A stretch of 64,000 bases of DNA from Prosapia bicincta (lineage: Eukaryota; Arthropoda; Insecta; Hemiptera; Cercopidae), in the NCBI GenBank assembly GCA_036971475.1, contig JBAIZL010000003.1, positions 104,378,733-104,442,732 of the forward strand, written 5' to 3'. This document shows, one piece after another, positions 63,045-64,000 of the stretch. Below the pieces are notes generated by a model that was not told the origin of the DNA, searched no databases, and was given only the letters and a program-made list of their open reading frames with translations. Made by a program: the position numbers and the translations under genes. How positions within the stretch are numbered: position 1 is the first letter of the stretch; every line of letters begins with the position of its first letter.

Positions 63045-63650
63045 TTATACAACCGCCTAAAAAAAAAAAAAAATAAACATAATAACCCAAATACAAACAC
63101 ACAAGATGACAATCCCATAAAATACTTATCAATACCATACAGATCATCCAAAACCCACAATCTAACCAACACATTATGAAAATACAACTACAAAATAGCT
63201 TACTCCACACACAACACTCTCAACAAACAATTTAAACCCAACAGCAAAATCAACGACATTTATAACACCACTGGAGTTTACAAACTAACTTGCAGTTCAT
63301 GCCCTAGTTTTTACATAGGCCAGACAGGGAGGTCATTCTACACACGTTACCAAGAACATATAAAAGCACTAAAAAACAATAACTACCAATTAAACTTCGC
63401 AGATCATCTCAACTCCACTAAACACGACTACATAGACATAACATCTAACCTACAAATTCTTCATAAACAACACAGAAATAACCAACGCTACACAACCGAA
63501 CAATACGAAATATATAGGCACTTCAAACTACACCCTACACACATACTCAATACACAATTACATTACAACTCACACGCACTTTTTGATATCATAACTCCTA
63601 ATACACACAAAATACACCCACACCACCAAAATATCCCACCCCCACCCTAA
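63045..63650 (+). pseudogene. PLE GIY-YIG fragment, right arm
   Basis: Inverted copy of the left-arm frame. It has an in-frame TGA at about 63177-63179 (after SSKTHNLTNTL) and a lengthened A-run that adds Lys residues (RLKKKKNKHNN). The rest, including GVYKLTCSSCPSFYIGQTG, is preserved. Confidence 0.85.
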
Positions 63651-63779
63651 CCTACGTAAACCTTGAGATCAGTTACGGTCTGAGTTGACAAAGGGACACA
63701 TTTCTCGAAACGGCCGTCCTCAACAAGCAAAGTAAGTGCTACTACAGGCAAGTTAAAACATTTTTTAATAAGTGTAAGT

Positions 63780-64000
63780 AAATTTAGTTTTTATTAAAAA
63801 TCTAATCTCTCCCACTACCACCAATACGTTCTTTGTAAGTTTCCCACAATTCTACAATTAGCTAAACCTAACGGTACACGGTTATTTTCCAATGGCTATA
63901 TTAGCCGCTGGGTTTCCCGTCTTAACAAGCTTTGGACCCTTCTCTATTGTCTATGGTTGCCGGTCTCAACTTATAGCTTTCCTGGAAAGGATAATGACAT
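63780..64000. other. Window end, nothing recognised
   Basis: Unique-looking sequence to the right of the palindrome. No gene seen. Confidence 0.5.

Larger units (their letters stand above)
62282..63779. repeat. 1.5-kb near-perfect palindrome of PLE 3' ends
   Basis: Left arm 62282-63026 and right arm 63033-63779 are inverted copies with only a few differences, centred on ATTGTTGATTTAACAAT. A run of A is longer in the right arm (14 against 6). One arm has CGA where the other has TGA within the coding part. The outer boundaries (CACTTACACTTATTAAAAAA and its inverse) coincide with the element ends. Confidence 0.93.

Noticed and set aside
62874..63187. N-terminal part of the 258-codon frame crossing the palindrome centre
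   Set aside because: It is the antisense of the other arm's coding sequence; the real PLE segment begins at MIDKLYNRL.

Overview
The window is metazoan nuclear DNA: AT-rich, with GT-AG introns, intronic mobile elements and long tandem arrays. The one real gene and the element mix (Penelope-like elements, mariner, (TA)n tracts) fit an invertebrate with a large, repeat-rich genome. An arthropod is plausible, but the sequence does not prove it.

The only clear host gene is the 3' half of a thioester-containing protein (TEP/alpha-2-macroglobulin/CD109 family) on the + strand. Seven exons join in frame through matching splice phases (20272-20422, 21889-22130, 29243-29513, 36806-36957, 43377-43592, 45485-45704, 54026-54255). 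They encode about 493 residues: the GCGEQ thioester motif, the rest of the thioester domain with a candidate catalytic His, the following CUB/linker segment, and the C-terminal receptor-binding domain, with a stop at 54253-54255. The N-terminal macroglobulin domains must lie left of the window.

Layout. 1-20126: right-hand end of a satellite array of about 183 copies of a 110-bp monomer. It has nested higher-order repeats, including a block of about 6.7 kb present twice at an offset of about 9,675 bp. If the TEP gene is intact, this array sits in the intron just before the thioester exon. 20127-54025: remaining exons and introns, invaded by Penelope-like elements (PLEs; 31.2-33.5, 37.56-39.24 and 41.4-43.26 kb), a decayed mariner (43.93-44.99 kb), a 151-bp tandem array (27.1-28.3 kb), long (TA)n tracts, a MITE-like hairpin (53.72-53.96 kb) and an element with inverted ends (48.45-49.46 kb). 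54361-57130: a 30-bp G-rich minisatellite of about 92 copies, starting about 105 bp after the TEP stop. 57.6-61.15 kb: two composite PLE-derived repeats carrying a ~90-bp internal tandem array, in opposite orientation. 62282-63779: a near-perfect 1.5-kb palindrome made of two head-to-head PLE 3' ends with a GIY-YIG endonuclease.

The most interesting recurring signal is a short structured motif at the ends of several diverged PLE families. It has a hammerhead-ribozyme-like layout: a CUGAUGA core (or a UUGACAA variant), one extra base, a 4-6 bp helix, then GAAA. The UUGACAA form changes positions 3 and 8 together, which would keep the known C3-G8 pair as U3-A8. No tRNA, rRNA or CRISPR was recognised.
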